A DNA stretch of 64,000 nucleotides from Smallanthus sonchifolius. Taxonomy: Eukaryota; Streptophyta; Magnoliopsida; Asterales; Asteraceae. The notes under the pieces are model-generated. The model was not told the DNA's origin, did not search any database, and saw nothing but the letters and a program-made list of their open reading frames with translations. The stretch covers positions 72,066,260-72,130,259 of the forward strand of contig CM042032.1 in assembly GCA_023525975.1 (NCBI GenBank), in the 5' to 3' direction. A program made the translations under genes and the position numbers. Positions 42,746 to 54,409 of the stretch are shown here, piece by piece (position 1 is the stretch's first letter; each line of letters begins with the position of its first letter).

Positions 42746-44843
42746 TTTTTAATACATAACATAATTACAAATTTAACAATATTACAATTTATATTACAGT
42801 TTTTACACTAAATTTCACTAATACAGGAAATCTATGTAATCAACAGTAAGGCTACAACTTATCAAATTACTATACATTTGTACATGTGACATGTATGTTG
42901 TTTCCCAACCTACTACATGTTGATTTCTATATTGGTTCCACAAAAAAATTAATCGTCGGCATCGGATATATTCCTTCTAACTGTTTCATGATATAATGGT
43001 TACCATTAACATGGCAAATTTTAACTGTATCATGATATAATGGTTACCATGAATGCATGTATTAATGTATAATCAGTAGCACAATATAGTTTAATCATCA
43101 ACGCATATACTATACTATTAGTGGTTAACTTATTTACGATATTGTCAACCCATGGAATTTCTTAGTCGTGTAGTAAATTTAACGTTACATACACTATATT
43201 GTTAATGTTACACTTATTTATCATATTGTCACCGCGTCATTTTTTCTATGTTTTTCATAAGATAAAGTACACTTGATTATTTTAAAGTTACAAAAATAAC
43301 CTTAGTGTGAAGTTTATTAATATATTACAACGTACGTTGACTGTGTTAATATAGAAACAATATGGTAAGATTAATTATTTAATAAAGATATTTGTTTAAC
43401 TTATGATTTAGAAAAAATCTTCAATGTATAGAGACCGACTTCCAAAAACATAACTAAAGTCAATTGAAATCTTTTATATTTCAAAATGGAATTTGTTTAT
43501 TATAAATGTAAGACCAATGAGAGTATGAATTTTAATATTAAAAGCTTTGCTTCGAAAACTTATAACGAAAATGGATTTTCAAATATATGTTTTTTTTATT
43601 ATCATATCGTTTGTAGAATTATATTGAGGTCTCTTCTTGGTGAAGAAACATCCACCAAACTCGACCAATAAGAGAGTGATACATGGAAGACGGAATGATG
43701 CTTGCTATTTTTTGAAATTTCAATCTTTTGCTTTCCATTTTCATATAAATTGAAACTTGAGGTTTGGGGAGTTGAAATCCGACGTTAACCTAACTTCTTT
43801 AACTTGGTTACGGAAACTTGTCACACGTACACGCACATACACACTTTTCACACCAACTCGTGTTAGACTAGCCGATATAAGTATGATAGTTAGTGGTCTT
43901 CACTTCCTAACCACTAGATCGAGTTATGACGAACTACAGTCGTTTGTAGGTAATTTCTCTAGTAGGGACCCTTGGGGCCCAGTGACAGAGGTAAAGCCTC
44001 TTGAAACACCTAGATCTGAAGATATTTGATTCAAGCCCCACATGAATAAAGAAATTCGTCGTTCTAAACAAAATTTCTTTAGTGGGGATACAAGAAATTT
44101 CGTCACATATAAAAAGTGATTGCAACGAAGTTAGAAATAAAACAAATGTATATATGACCAAAAACGTGCCGGATTAAAATGGCTACATTTCTCTAGTGGG
44201 GATACACGAAATTTTGTCACCCATATCTTGACGTGGCGTACTTTTACGCCAACAATACTTCTTTTGTGACGTATGATGCAAAAGTATATTTTATGGTGTA
44301 AAAATAGGAAAGATACACGCCTAAGGATGTAAAAGTGCATTTGTAAAGACACATGGTACATTAGATTGGTTGTAATAATTTGTAAAGGTCAGGGTGCTAT
44401 TTAAAGAAAGAAGTAAGAATATATTTTGTCTAAAATAGTTGGTTAACTAGGCTATTCTCATGACATTGTTTTTTTATATGACACCAATGGTAGAAACAAA
44501 TCTTCTAAAAAGTGGGCTTGTATTAAAACTTAAAAGATAAAAATATGAACCTAGAGCGCCTAGTATATTTTGAAGTTGGAGTCTTGCTCGTAAAAATGAA
44601 ATTTTATAATGCGGTAAATTTGAGGGGTGCTTTCATAACGTAGGTCCGCCCTTTGGAGGGCCATAGGACGGGTTAAAACTTTAATGGTTAAATTTTGTTA
44701 CGATAACAATTGATATAAAGAGAACTTAGATCACTTGCACATAGTCTCTAAACAAACTGAGTTACTCATATGAGGAGAAAGACTTATAAAGAGGATAAAA
44801 AGTTTCTATTTAAAATTCCAATAAAACCGGTATCCATATAACT
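42746..44843. other. AT-rich decayed intergenic DNA
   Basis: I see no credible gene. Minor repeats are a duplicated CATGATATAATGGTTACCAT (42989 and 43030) and three TCT(C/T)TAGT(A/G)GGGA phrases followed by AAATTTCGTCAC or similar (43957, 44079, 44191), probably remnants of small DNA transposons. Confidence 0.5.
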
Positions 44844-47507
44844 TCAAGTGTAAGACCCCAACCCGGGTATCCTACAGTTGGTTCTCATAACGGGTCATTC
44901 TCTTTAAAACACATTTATTAGTAACCAAACTACAGCGGAAGTCTTTCAAAATCTTTAAATATTATATCACATCGTTAACGTCATAAGTTTACCTCACGAA
45001 TGTTTGCACATCAATCCGAGTAGCACCGCTCCGAAGTCAAGATATGTCGACTCCAATGCTCACCTGCATCACAATCTAACATACATGCAAAGTCAGCTAT
45101 GCTGAGTGAGTTCTAATAGTTTAATTTTAATTAAAAGTCAACTCGTCACAAAAGTTATTTGAACTTTACTCAAGACCCTCGGTCCTTATATAATAGTTTC
45201 AAAATTCATTAACAAATAGATAATCCATGTTATCACACGATATCCCATAACCGTTCACCACCCAAGACTCCTCCCATAATAACCATTCCGCAGTCTCATT
45301 GACATAGAACGAACTTACCACACTAATAACTCATACTCTAGTGCACATATTTACTCGACACTTGGTTAACACAACCAATCCCTAGGCATCAACTTACTCA
45401 GCTTTGACCAAGACTCTTACAAGTCAACTGGTACGATAGTTGTAAACACCACATCACAATCCTGAAACAACGGTCAATCTAACTCTACTCACTACGTTAA
45501 TATTATCTCATGCACAATAAATATAACTCAACGCTTGTATGCAATTTAACGCAAATATATAAGCACACAAACACATACTTCATCACTGCACCCTCGTCAG
45601 GGCGTTCGACACACCCCGAGCTCATCATTAACCTACTAAGTATTGTCACCGTTGGTGACTTCCCAAAGGACCTCATCCTTCACAAATCCCGTTTGCCGTG
45701 TCATAAGAATGACTACGCAAACACATCACCCGTCGTGCCACAAGGACACCGACATACAAACACACAACTCAATTATAAACATGTAATATCACACTACATG
45801 TGTATGACTTGTTAACTACACCTGCACCTCACACATAACACTAAGATAATGAATCCCACATGTAATCATAAGCATTTAGCTTAAAGCCCGACTCTTCCCG
45901 ATCGACCCCTAACACGTCACACATTCATAACTCATATCTCTACCTAGCACATTCTAATGGACACACCATAGGCCCTACGACTCCTGAATACTCATTTAAT
46001 TTCATAGACACGTCGGATTAGAATCCAAAACTCTTAGCACGTTAAATAGATTAAGCTTGTCTCTTAAGTATGTACGATAGCCCCAAAAACATTAAAAACA
46101 TTAAAGAAGTGGGGGATTTGAAACTCACTAGTTGCGAAACTTTCCTTCCGTAAGTCGCATACCCGCAAACGCGTAGTCCAACTCGAACCTTTCGTCAAAA
46201 TAATCATCCAGATCAACATTCTGACCCTTATCACACTAACCCACTTACTCAGGACCATCAAGCTACAAGCTCGGTCTAAATCGTCTCAAACCGTACAACC
46301 GACAGGCTCATTCGCGTATAAAAAGCCTTAAATTAACGTTACCAAAAAACGTTCCCGAAAGTCGTTCCCGACATTTTTTTCATATCCCAAAATAGTCCCC
46401 AACAATGAATATAGAGTTATATGGGGTCATACCTTTGCGTACAAGCCGTCCTAAGTTGTTTTGTACGAAACTCCTGAGCACCACGCGAGAAGAAAACTTA
46501 TTTTGCTCATATCTCGACCATACGGGATCCGTTTTGCACGATCCACCTATCCAAGCGTTCGTCTCAACATGCCCGACCTCAGAAAATTATTGGTCTTGGC
46601 CGCCGCCGCCACCGCTGCTGTCAGAACGCGGATTCATCTTTCAGCACGTTCGGTTTTGTGCGTCAACATTCGAGTAGCTTAAAACTGACCCAAATGAACT
46701 CCAATTTAGGCGAATAATATGTCCACGCGACCGTATCGCCGAACCCTTTTATATGAACCAGTCTCCGTCGCCGGAAAAGCGAAACAGTCGCCGGAATCAC
46801 CTATTTCGCGCGTCCGTCTTTGCTGCTCGAATCCCTATCAAACGGACTCGGAATTGGACAAATACCATATCCACGCGACCGTGTCACCAAACTCTACCAC
46901 CTCCTACCATAGCCGCCGCCTGCCGCAGCCGGAATCGCTAACAGTGGCCGAAAATCCTCACCGGATTTCCATTTTCACTCGTTTCCTTCATTTACATGAC
47001 CCGCTCATGACCACCACCTGTCATTTTGCCCTACTGGTACCTATTACCACCGAAACAGCCCCTACTCAAAACCTTAATCATAGTTCAAGCCAAAAACGAT
47101 CGTAAACAATGAAAACTAATGTAAACGATGTTACCTTATTGCGTTACGGAGACTCCCGGTTGACAGCCACCACATCACCGCCTTCGTTCCCGTCCGGCAG
47201 CCCCCCTGTCGCCGACTTCTCTTCTCCTTGCATCTCTCTCTCTCGCCGTTGTACACTCCTAGGCCAAATGGCCTAGGGTTTTCGTATAAAGTGGTTTAAA
47301 TACCACCCGCTAGTTACGTCTCGGGTCCATCTAAATTGGCCCGCACGTATCCGTCCAGAACTATCTCTTTCACAACTAACCGCCCCTTTTTATGTTGTTA
47401 CAACGCACCCTTCGCGAGAACTTTGCTTATTATTACATTAATTATCTTTTCGGGTCGTCCACTAACCCGAACCACTAGTTCACGGATTTTCGGGATGTTA
47501 CATCAAG
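44844..47507 (-). mobile_element. Solo LTR (2,654 bp) with perfect TCAAG target duplication
   Basis: The LTR is 44849-47502, flanked by TCAAG at 44844-44848 and 47503-47507. On the minus strand it runs TGTAACATCCCGAAAA to GGGGTCTTACA. A TATA-like TATTTAAA lies at 47302-47295, followed by the palindrome CCTAGGCC-AAAT-GGCCTAGG (47258-47277) near the expected start site. CAG|GTGAG (GT at 45063-45062) and TTCCGCTGT (44946-44932) lie near the 3' end. Same family and length as the LTR at 48811-54404. Open frames within it are not coding by any domain evidence. Confidence 0.94.
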
Positions 47508-48190
47508 TGTGACAACGGGTTAAGACTCGATGATCGACATATCCTTTATGAATTGTTAAATTTCAAGTTTTAGATGAAATCATCATATATGGCAAATAAA
47601 CAATTACACACGTAAATATTGATCGACTTCACTGAAACGTGGATGTAATTGTCGATTCAGATGAATTATGTTTGTTATAAATGTCATGAGCCATAAATCA
47701 TATCTTAAATATCTACACTTAGCTCTTTTGATTTGTCTAAAACAAAATTATGAAGGAACATATTTACGAAAATTTCAGAATCCCTTAACCTACCGTGTGT
47801 TGACACACGATGGGAATGTTACTAGTTTGTAACGAACACTATGGGTTTACTAGTTTGTAATGAACTGTCTGTTGAGACATGTTGATGAGATCGAGTTTAA
47901 TAGTTTGGGATCCACTATTAGTTCATCCAAATCTTTCCAAGTGGCACATAGATGTAAAAACTTTTAGAACATAGGAAACCATAGTGTGAGGATCTCGCCT
48001 AGCTCTGACATAAGAATACAATCCCGATTGCTTTTAAAATGACTATATATATGTTGTAGATTGAGAAAATTCATTACAACTATTTGTACTCTCTAGCTTT
48101 GCATAACTCGCGTATTAGTATTAAGAGAAAGAAGAGCGTTTAACTTTTCCTAGACTCTCTTAAATTCCATCGCATACGTTGCCAATGCTT
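47508..48190. other. Flank of the copia element, no recognisable gene
   Basis: This is probably the 3' end or LTR of the minus-strand copia element, but no LTR borders could be fixed. A TATATATA-containing stretch is near 48045. Nothing coding is seen. Confidence 0.35.
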
Positions 48191-48805
48191 GATGTTATTG
48201 CTCTCCCTGATGAAATGATTTACACACATTAAAGATGGAGAAATATTATTTGTCCAAAAGGATAAGTAGTTTGGTTTCAATGAGCTCTATGACGTACTCA
48301 CAGTGTTTGAGTAGAGAAATAACATTCAGTTTAGTAGAATTTCAAATTTTTAAGAAGAGTCAAGCACCATTTTGTAGCCATTGGTCCTTACCGTGTGGAG
48401 GATAAGAAGTAAGATGAGAAGTTTACCAATGTCGTGAAGATAAATACGAATGTCCTTGCTCCATTCAAAAAGGTTTAACCATTAAGTTTACGATAAGTGA
48501 GTCGCATGCGCATATAAATCATCCCCGGTTCAGTATCGAGCCAAGCATCCCCGGGACAGTTATAACATGCAGCTCTTGTAAAAGGTCTTGGACCCAAGCA
48601 ACTTCTGAAGTGGCGTGGGCTAAAGCCATGTCTCGACTTCCATTGAGCACCGTGAGCCGGTCTTTTGACAAGTAGACTTACATAATGATGTTTAAGTCAA
48701 GATATAACAGGTAAGCAGATGTGGATCGACCCCCATCAGTGACACAGCCCCAATCTAAGTCTGCAAAGGCGGTGATAGCAAGAGAGAGGCACCTCAATTT
48801 AGAAA
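48191..48805 (-). pseudogene. Copia RNase H and 3' end, degenerate
   Basis: On the minus strand from 48795, split frames read LSLAITAFADLDWGC, then GGRSTSAYLLYLDLNII and EVAWVQDLLQEL. These are the RNase H hallmarks of copia Pol (AFADSDWAG, RRSTSGY, E-A-W-L). Frameshifts and stops are frequent. It continues the copia Pol at 54410-56460; the two parts were separated by the LTR at 48811-54404. This fits the usual order integrase, RT, RNase H. Confidence 0.75.
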
Positions 48806-50669
48806 CAACCTGTAAGGCCCCAAACCAGGCACCCTACAGTTGGTACTCATAACTGGTTATACTCTTTAAAAACATCTAACTTTCATTTATATAAACAGCG
48901 GAAGACTTTCTCAAAACAATGTTATCTTTAAACTCATTAATTTTCATAACGTTACCTGACGAATGCATGCGCACCAACCCGAGTAGCCCACTCCCAAGCC
49001 AAGATACCTCATCTAGTAGACTCACCTGCAAAACAATCTAACGTACATACAAAGCCAGCTACGCTGAGTGAGTTCTAATAGTTAAATTAACATAAGCCAA
49101 CTCGTCTCATTTATTGTTTATCTCCACTCAAGTCCCTCTGGTCAATAGAAAACAGTTGTATAGATTTTTATCATATAAATAACCCCCATTATTTTATAAT
49201 ATCCTAAAGGATTCACCATCCCAGACTCTACCCACCATTTTAACTCATTAAGTCTCTCTGACATAGAACGAACTTACTATTCTGATAACTCACAATTTAC
49301 TATATATATTAACCATACACTGGTTAACTCATCTAACCTCTAGACACCGACTTACCAGTCCTAACTAGGACTCTCATAAATAAATTGACTCAACAGTTGT
49401 ACACAATGTACTCAGCCCGACACAATGGTTAATCTAACTCGACACACCATATTGATTCCATCTATTTATCACATCAATATCATCTCATACACAATTAATA
49501 TAACTCATCACTTGCATGCAATTTAACACATATATAAGCACACAAATACATACCTCATCACTGCACCCTCATCAGGGTTATCCCCATCGGGATACTCGTC
49601 ATAAGCTCAGCTCCACCCTTGTTACAGGGCCTCGCCGCTAAACATAGTGACACGCTCGTCATCTATGATGACTACCCAGCCACCACACGGTGACTATATC
49701 ATCTACCATATGGTGACTGACACATCACCCACACGATGACTGCCAGATCACACGTACAATGATGACCCCGAAGGACTCCATCCTCCACATCACTATTAGC
49801 CGTATACACGGACAACAATGCAAGCACACAAAGCAACACATATATACACATGACACTACCTGGACATGTATTATGACTCACCACCATTTACGGATCACTT
49901 ACGTGTGTAATCCAATGCTTACTTAGACGTATCCTCATAACGTCTAGACACATTACCCAACTCTTTCCGAATAGGAAATTATACGACACACAAACACCAC
50001 ACCGACTTATAGCCCGTACATACTAAGGACACCACATAGACCCATGCAATGCCATACCCGTCATATCACAGAGACAACTGTCACACCCCTAAAATCCACT
50101 AACGGAGTGTTACCATTAGGCGTGTGACAAACCAGGATCTCAGTCATTAGTTACGTCAAACGACACTATATGAGTTTAAACAAAACCATTAGATGTTCAG
50201 AGTTAAATGCGGAAGCGGTTTATGTCAAATAGTTACTGCGCAAAACAAACGTGCCTAAGTTTAGTTTATTAAAGGCAAGTGAATTGTTTTAAATGTTTGC
50301 ATAAGAATGCAATGACAGTAGGACTCCATGCATGTCCTAGGTGTGCAATCTGTGCCTTAGCGACCTGAGAAACATGTAAGAAAAAGTGTCAACTCGAGGT
50401 TGGTGAGTTCACAGGTTTGTAAGTAAATAAACTGTTTGTGTGTTTGCAGGATCCACATATGTAAGTCACACATATTGCTAGCTAGACAATGTACAAGTTA
50501 CTCTAAGCGCTCGTAACCGAAGCTGACTGTTTGTGTTTGAATGCCTCCCGCCAGGTCTATCAACCCTGGCAATGTGTTTAGGCCAATATTACACCCGTTC
50601 GACCTCCAATCGAGTTAGCATGACTAACGCGGGTGGGGTTTGTCAAACCCAGTAATAGGATGTTTGTCT

Positions 50670-51030
50670 GAAAGCAAGTGGTAGTGAAATACTATGTGAT
50701 CCATGTTTGTTTGTATACATGTTTCTCCCCAACGGAAAAACAAGTAAAAGGATGTTTGTCTGAAAGCATGTTTCTCCCCAACGGGAAAACAAGTAAAAAT
50801 GATGTTCGTTTGTATGCATGTTTCTCTCCAACGAGAAAACAAGTAAAATGATATGCGTTTGTATGCATGTTTCTCTCCAACAGGAAAACAAGTTAAATAA
50901 TGTTTGTTTGTACGCATGTTTCTCCCCAACGGGAAAACAAGTAAAATGATGTTCGTTTGTTTGCATGTTTCTCCCCAACGGGAAAACAAGTAAAATAATG
51001 TTCGTTTGTATGCATGTTTCTCCCCCAATT
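50670..51030 (-). repeat. 49-bp minisatellite, seven copies
   Basis: The motif ATGTTTCTC recurs at 50719, 50768, 50818, 50867, 50916, 50965 and 51014, a period of 49-50 bases. Units also contain AACGGGAAAACAAGTAAAA. The same box (GGGGGAGAAACATAC read on the other strand) is present once per GTGAGTT box in the solo LTR at 21193-23496 (22470 and 22602), so here a conserved LTR box has been amplified. Three open frames read through the repeats but encode nothing recognisable. Confidence 0.93.
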
Positions 51031-51728
51031 TAAAATGGTAAAAGGGGCCGTGAAAACTCACCTGAGTTGAGTAGTAGATGGTACCACATAGGATGAAATT
51101 GGGACCACAAGTGTTAGCCTATGAACGGCTTACGTATGCCCTAGAATTATAAACATCATAGTTAGGGACACATGGGATTTTGTGACGACGAAACGAAAGT
51201 TTGAACGTCCTAAAACATACTTAGGATCAACGAGTAGACAAACTTGCCCACGAGAATAAGGGATTTCTTAATTTATTAATTAAGATAGGAGCGTTATGAA
51301 TCTAGAGTTTTCTAACTACGAATAATTTTATATAAATAAATATCCGTGGGTTTATACCATTAAATAATGGTCTAGGAAAATAATATAAATTTATTATATT
51401 ATTTTAAGTTTAGAGAAATAGCACGATAATCGTTCATGTGGCAAAAATAATAAATATATTATTTTATTTGAGAATATAAACGTGGGTAATAATATACATA
51501 ATTATATTATTTATTATTTTGAATAATTACACAATGTTTATTAATGTGTCGAAAATAATATATAAATATATTATTATAAATGTGGGAAATATTATTAAAA
51601 TGGGTTATAAAACCAAACCCGAGCCTACGAGTGGTTTTCGAGGCTAAAACATATTAATATAATAATATAATAATATTGGAAGAGGTTTTATATTTAAAAT
51701 AATAATAAAAACTAATTTAAAAACGAAA

Positions 51729-51800
51729 TGGGGGTGGAGGGACTTGAACCCGGGTTTCCTCCCCCACAGCCAACAGTCCTAACCATCACAGCCCGCTAGG
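51729..51800 (-). ncRNA. tRNA-like segment with Pol III A- and B-box matches
   Basis: On the minus strand, a B-box match GGTTCAAGTCC (51750-51740) lies about 30 bases after an A-box-like TGATGGTTAGGACTG (51788-51774). Overall it resembles a tRNA with a variable arm, but the acceptor ends do not pair and the T stem is imperfect. It is therefore a tRNA-derived sequence within the LTR and probably not a functional tRNA. Confidence 0.5.
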
Positions 51801-54409
51801 GTTTCGCAACAAGTCCCGGATTCAATTGCTTTTAACATACAAAGTTCCTGTGGTTTCTTCCCCTATCACGATCCGACCCAACTCCCTCCCAAATCTGTCG
51901 ATTTGGATATCGAACGAACCAGCAAGCATAGGGTTTGTTCATGGGGGTTTGGCGAATCAGTGGGTGTAGTTAATTGCAAAAACAACAAGTATTGGTTCAT
52001 TAAATCAGGTTTGAAAAAGTCAAACCCTAGATTAAGAACATGGAAATCGATTTGATAAATTCTGATGTTAAAAGTCGTTGAGATCATAGGGTTTTTACTA
52101 ATTAGGACATTGCGAATATGTTAGTGTAGTTTAATTGGATTGAAATTGAATCTAGGATCAAAACCCCCAAATCAGATTATAAACAAACCCTAAGTTATAG
52201 GTTCTGATCGATTCGATATTGTTTGATGAAATTAACATGGGGCTTTCAAAGAGTATGAGATTGCGAAACTATCAATATACTTTAATTAGATTGAGATTGA
52301 GATTGAGTTTCAAGTGGGGTTCGATTAAACTGGAAATGTATGAACCCTAAGTATCGGATCATGATGAATTCGATAGTTTAAGCTTTAATTATCATAGTGC
52401 TTTTGATATAGGTATGAAAATGAAACTAAGGGTGTAAGAATTTAACAAAATTGGATTCGAATTGATGGAGGACGACTAGTTAGGGTTTCGACTTCGTGTG
52501 CTCAAGTCTCTGGTGATTCCGGCTACCTCTCCGACCGAAATGGTGCGTGAAACATCTTCTGTGGGACTTGGTTGAGGTGCGCGAAGGTTTGATTTCAGGA
52601 ATCACAATGTCGAATGATCAGATTAAGGGCTTTAGACACGGTTTCGACAGTTACGGTTTATTTAGTCATAAATTGGTTTGATGTCGAATCAATGTCGATG
52701 TTAAATGACCCATTGATGGACGTTAATGGCTTAATTGTGTATTTCAGTTACTAATTCACACGAATTTCAGTCTAGAATGTGCATTGGATCAAGAACATGG
52801 GTTGTTTGACTTCAAAAAGTCAACAGGAACTCACCGGTTCTGATTTTGACTTCTAAAGTCAACAGAATCAGGTTTGGGTAAATTACACAACTAGTTCTTG
52901 TAGTTTTATGTGAATTGGAGTCTAGAGATTGACAGAATTAGTCCCTAGGGTTTGAATTGAGTTAACTAGGTTAAGAATTTATTAAGATTTGGTTAACGGA
53001 GTTAACTTTAATTAGCCGGATGTCACAACAACGACACAATACCCACATCATCAAGCACTTGACGCACAATGGCATACTAGCACCTACATAACTTGTTAAT
53101 GAACCATGTACAGGTTCCCATGCTAACTCTCCTTATATAACCATCACAGTTTTTAACTAAATTCCCGACTCACCCCGACTAACTCATAAGATGACACACA
53201 GAGATCATCACAACTCTTGTTCACCCATCCTAGGGACCCCGTAACGACTCTTAGTAAAACGTTTAAAATAGGGGATTAGAAACTCACCGGTTATACTGAG
53301 CCTCAGTCCTTGCTCTGAAACTCGTCCGTCCATGCTCGAATTCCAAACCTAGCAACGCGTGATCACAAGATCAGAACGAGTTCTAAGCATATGTTGCATA
53401 ACGTATAAATAAGATATACCCCGATACTCAGTCTTATTCGCTCGTCATATCACCCCTACTAAACCCTAATCTCACACATTCATGTGATCCGGACATCCTT
53501 GACCCATTTAGGGCTCGCATACCCAAACCGGCTTCAACCCATGCACGTACATACGTGACCATGCAATTACAATTCCACGCGTACTCGAACCGGGTCTCAT
53601 ACCCACATGCAAGCCATGCAACGTGAAAGTTCAACCATGCGATCGTATGAACCCATGTCGGATCCAAATTGCATGCATGCCTCATGAAACCCTAGCCGAG
53701 CATGTCGTGCACCACCGCGTCACCACCATGCGTCGTCATCGTCTTCCCTGCCCGAAAACTCTACACGGCTCACACTTTGCCCTCCTCCGCCACACCCCGC
53801 TACAGTGCCGCCACCACTTCCGTCCCAGCAGCCCCGCCACTGGTTCCATCGTATCACCGTGTCAGTCTCCCAAACCCAACCGTACTCCACCGCCGAACCC
53901 AATCCTAACGGGTCACCACCACAACCGTTGTTACTGCCTCCCGCAGCACCACCACTTATCCTGCCAACGTGAACCACCATCACAGTCGACCACCGTCGCC
54001 CCTGGGATGGCTGGCTCCTCCGTCGATCACCATAATGAGGGGTAAAACCCTACGTGGGTTCCCCATACACAACCGTAAACCAACAAGAAAAGGGAAAAAG
54101 GTTGAGAACAAGTGTTACCTTACGTTTTCGGGAATTGATTATGCTGAATCCCCCCTTCTGGTGTCGTCTCCTTCCTTTCCGGCCGATCTTCTCTCTCTCG
54201 CGGCTCCCTTTTGCCGTCGCATACAAGTCATAGCCAAAAATGGCTTTAGGGTTTCTCAATAATTGATTATATGCATCCAAAATTACATTTGGGTCCTTTT
54301 TTATTCTTAATTGCACGTTTTTAAATCCAAAAACCGTCCCCGTTATGGCCGACCGGGTCCCCTTTGACCCAAATCATAATTTGATAGATTTCCGGGATGT
54401 TACATAACC

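Larger units (their letters stand above)
50074..53032 (-). mobile_element. Nested solo LTR (2,949 bp) with perfect ACAAC target duplication
   Basis: The LTR is 50079-53027, flanked by ACAAC at 50074-50078 and 53028-53032. On the minus strand it runs TGTGACATCCGGC to GGGGTGTGACA. It contains a tRNA-like segment (51729-51800), CAG|GTGAGTT followed by a CACGGCCCC box (51064-51040), a seven-copy 49-bp minisatellite (50670-51030) and TTCCGC near the 3' end (50221-50207). Confidence 0.95.
48806..54409 (-). mobile_element. Solo LTR (about 2,640 bp of its own) with a second solo LTR nested inside
   Basis: The LTR is 48811-54404, on the minus strand TGTAACATCCCGGAAA to GGGGCCTTACA. The flanks CAACC (48806-48810) and TAACC (54405-54409) match at 4 of 5 bases, consistent with an aged target duplication. 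It disrupts the copia RT-RNase H linker. Without the nested LTR at 50079-53027 and its extra 5 bases it is about 2.64 kb, the size of its relative at 44849-47502. It carries a TTTTGCAG|GTGAGT site (GT at 49025-49024) and TTCCGCTGT (48909-48895). Confidence 0.9.

Noticed and set aside
45510..45815. 101-codon ORF within the 44849-47502 solo LTR
   Set aside because: It lies wholly in an LTR bounded by target duplications and has low-complexity composition without domains.
50624..51061. A 145-codon frame of repeated sequence on the minus strand
   Set aside because: It is a read-through of the 49-bp minisatellite; 49 is not a multiple of three, and all three frames are open for the same reason.
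53434..54316. Overlapping open frames on both strands in the LTR at 48811-54404
   Set aside because: The region is the C-rich leader part of an LTR, the frames lack domains, and the equivalent part of the related LTR (46405-47105) gives unrelated frames.
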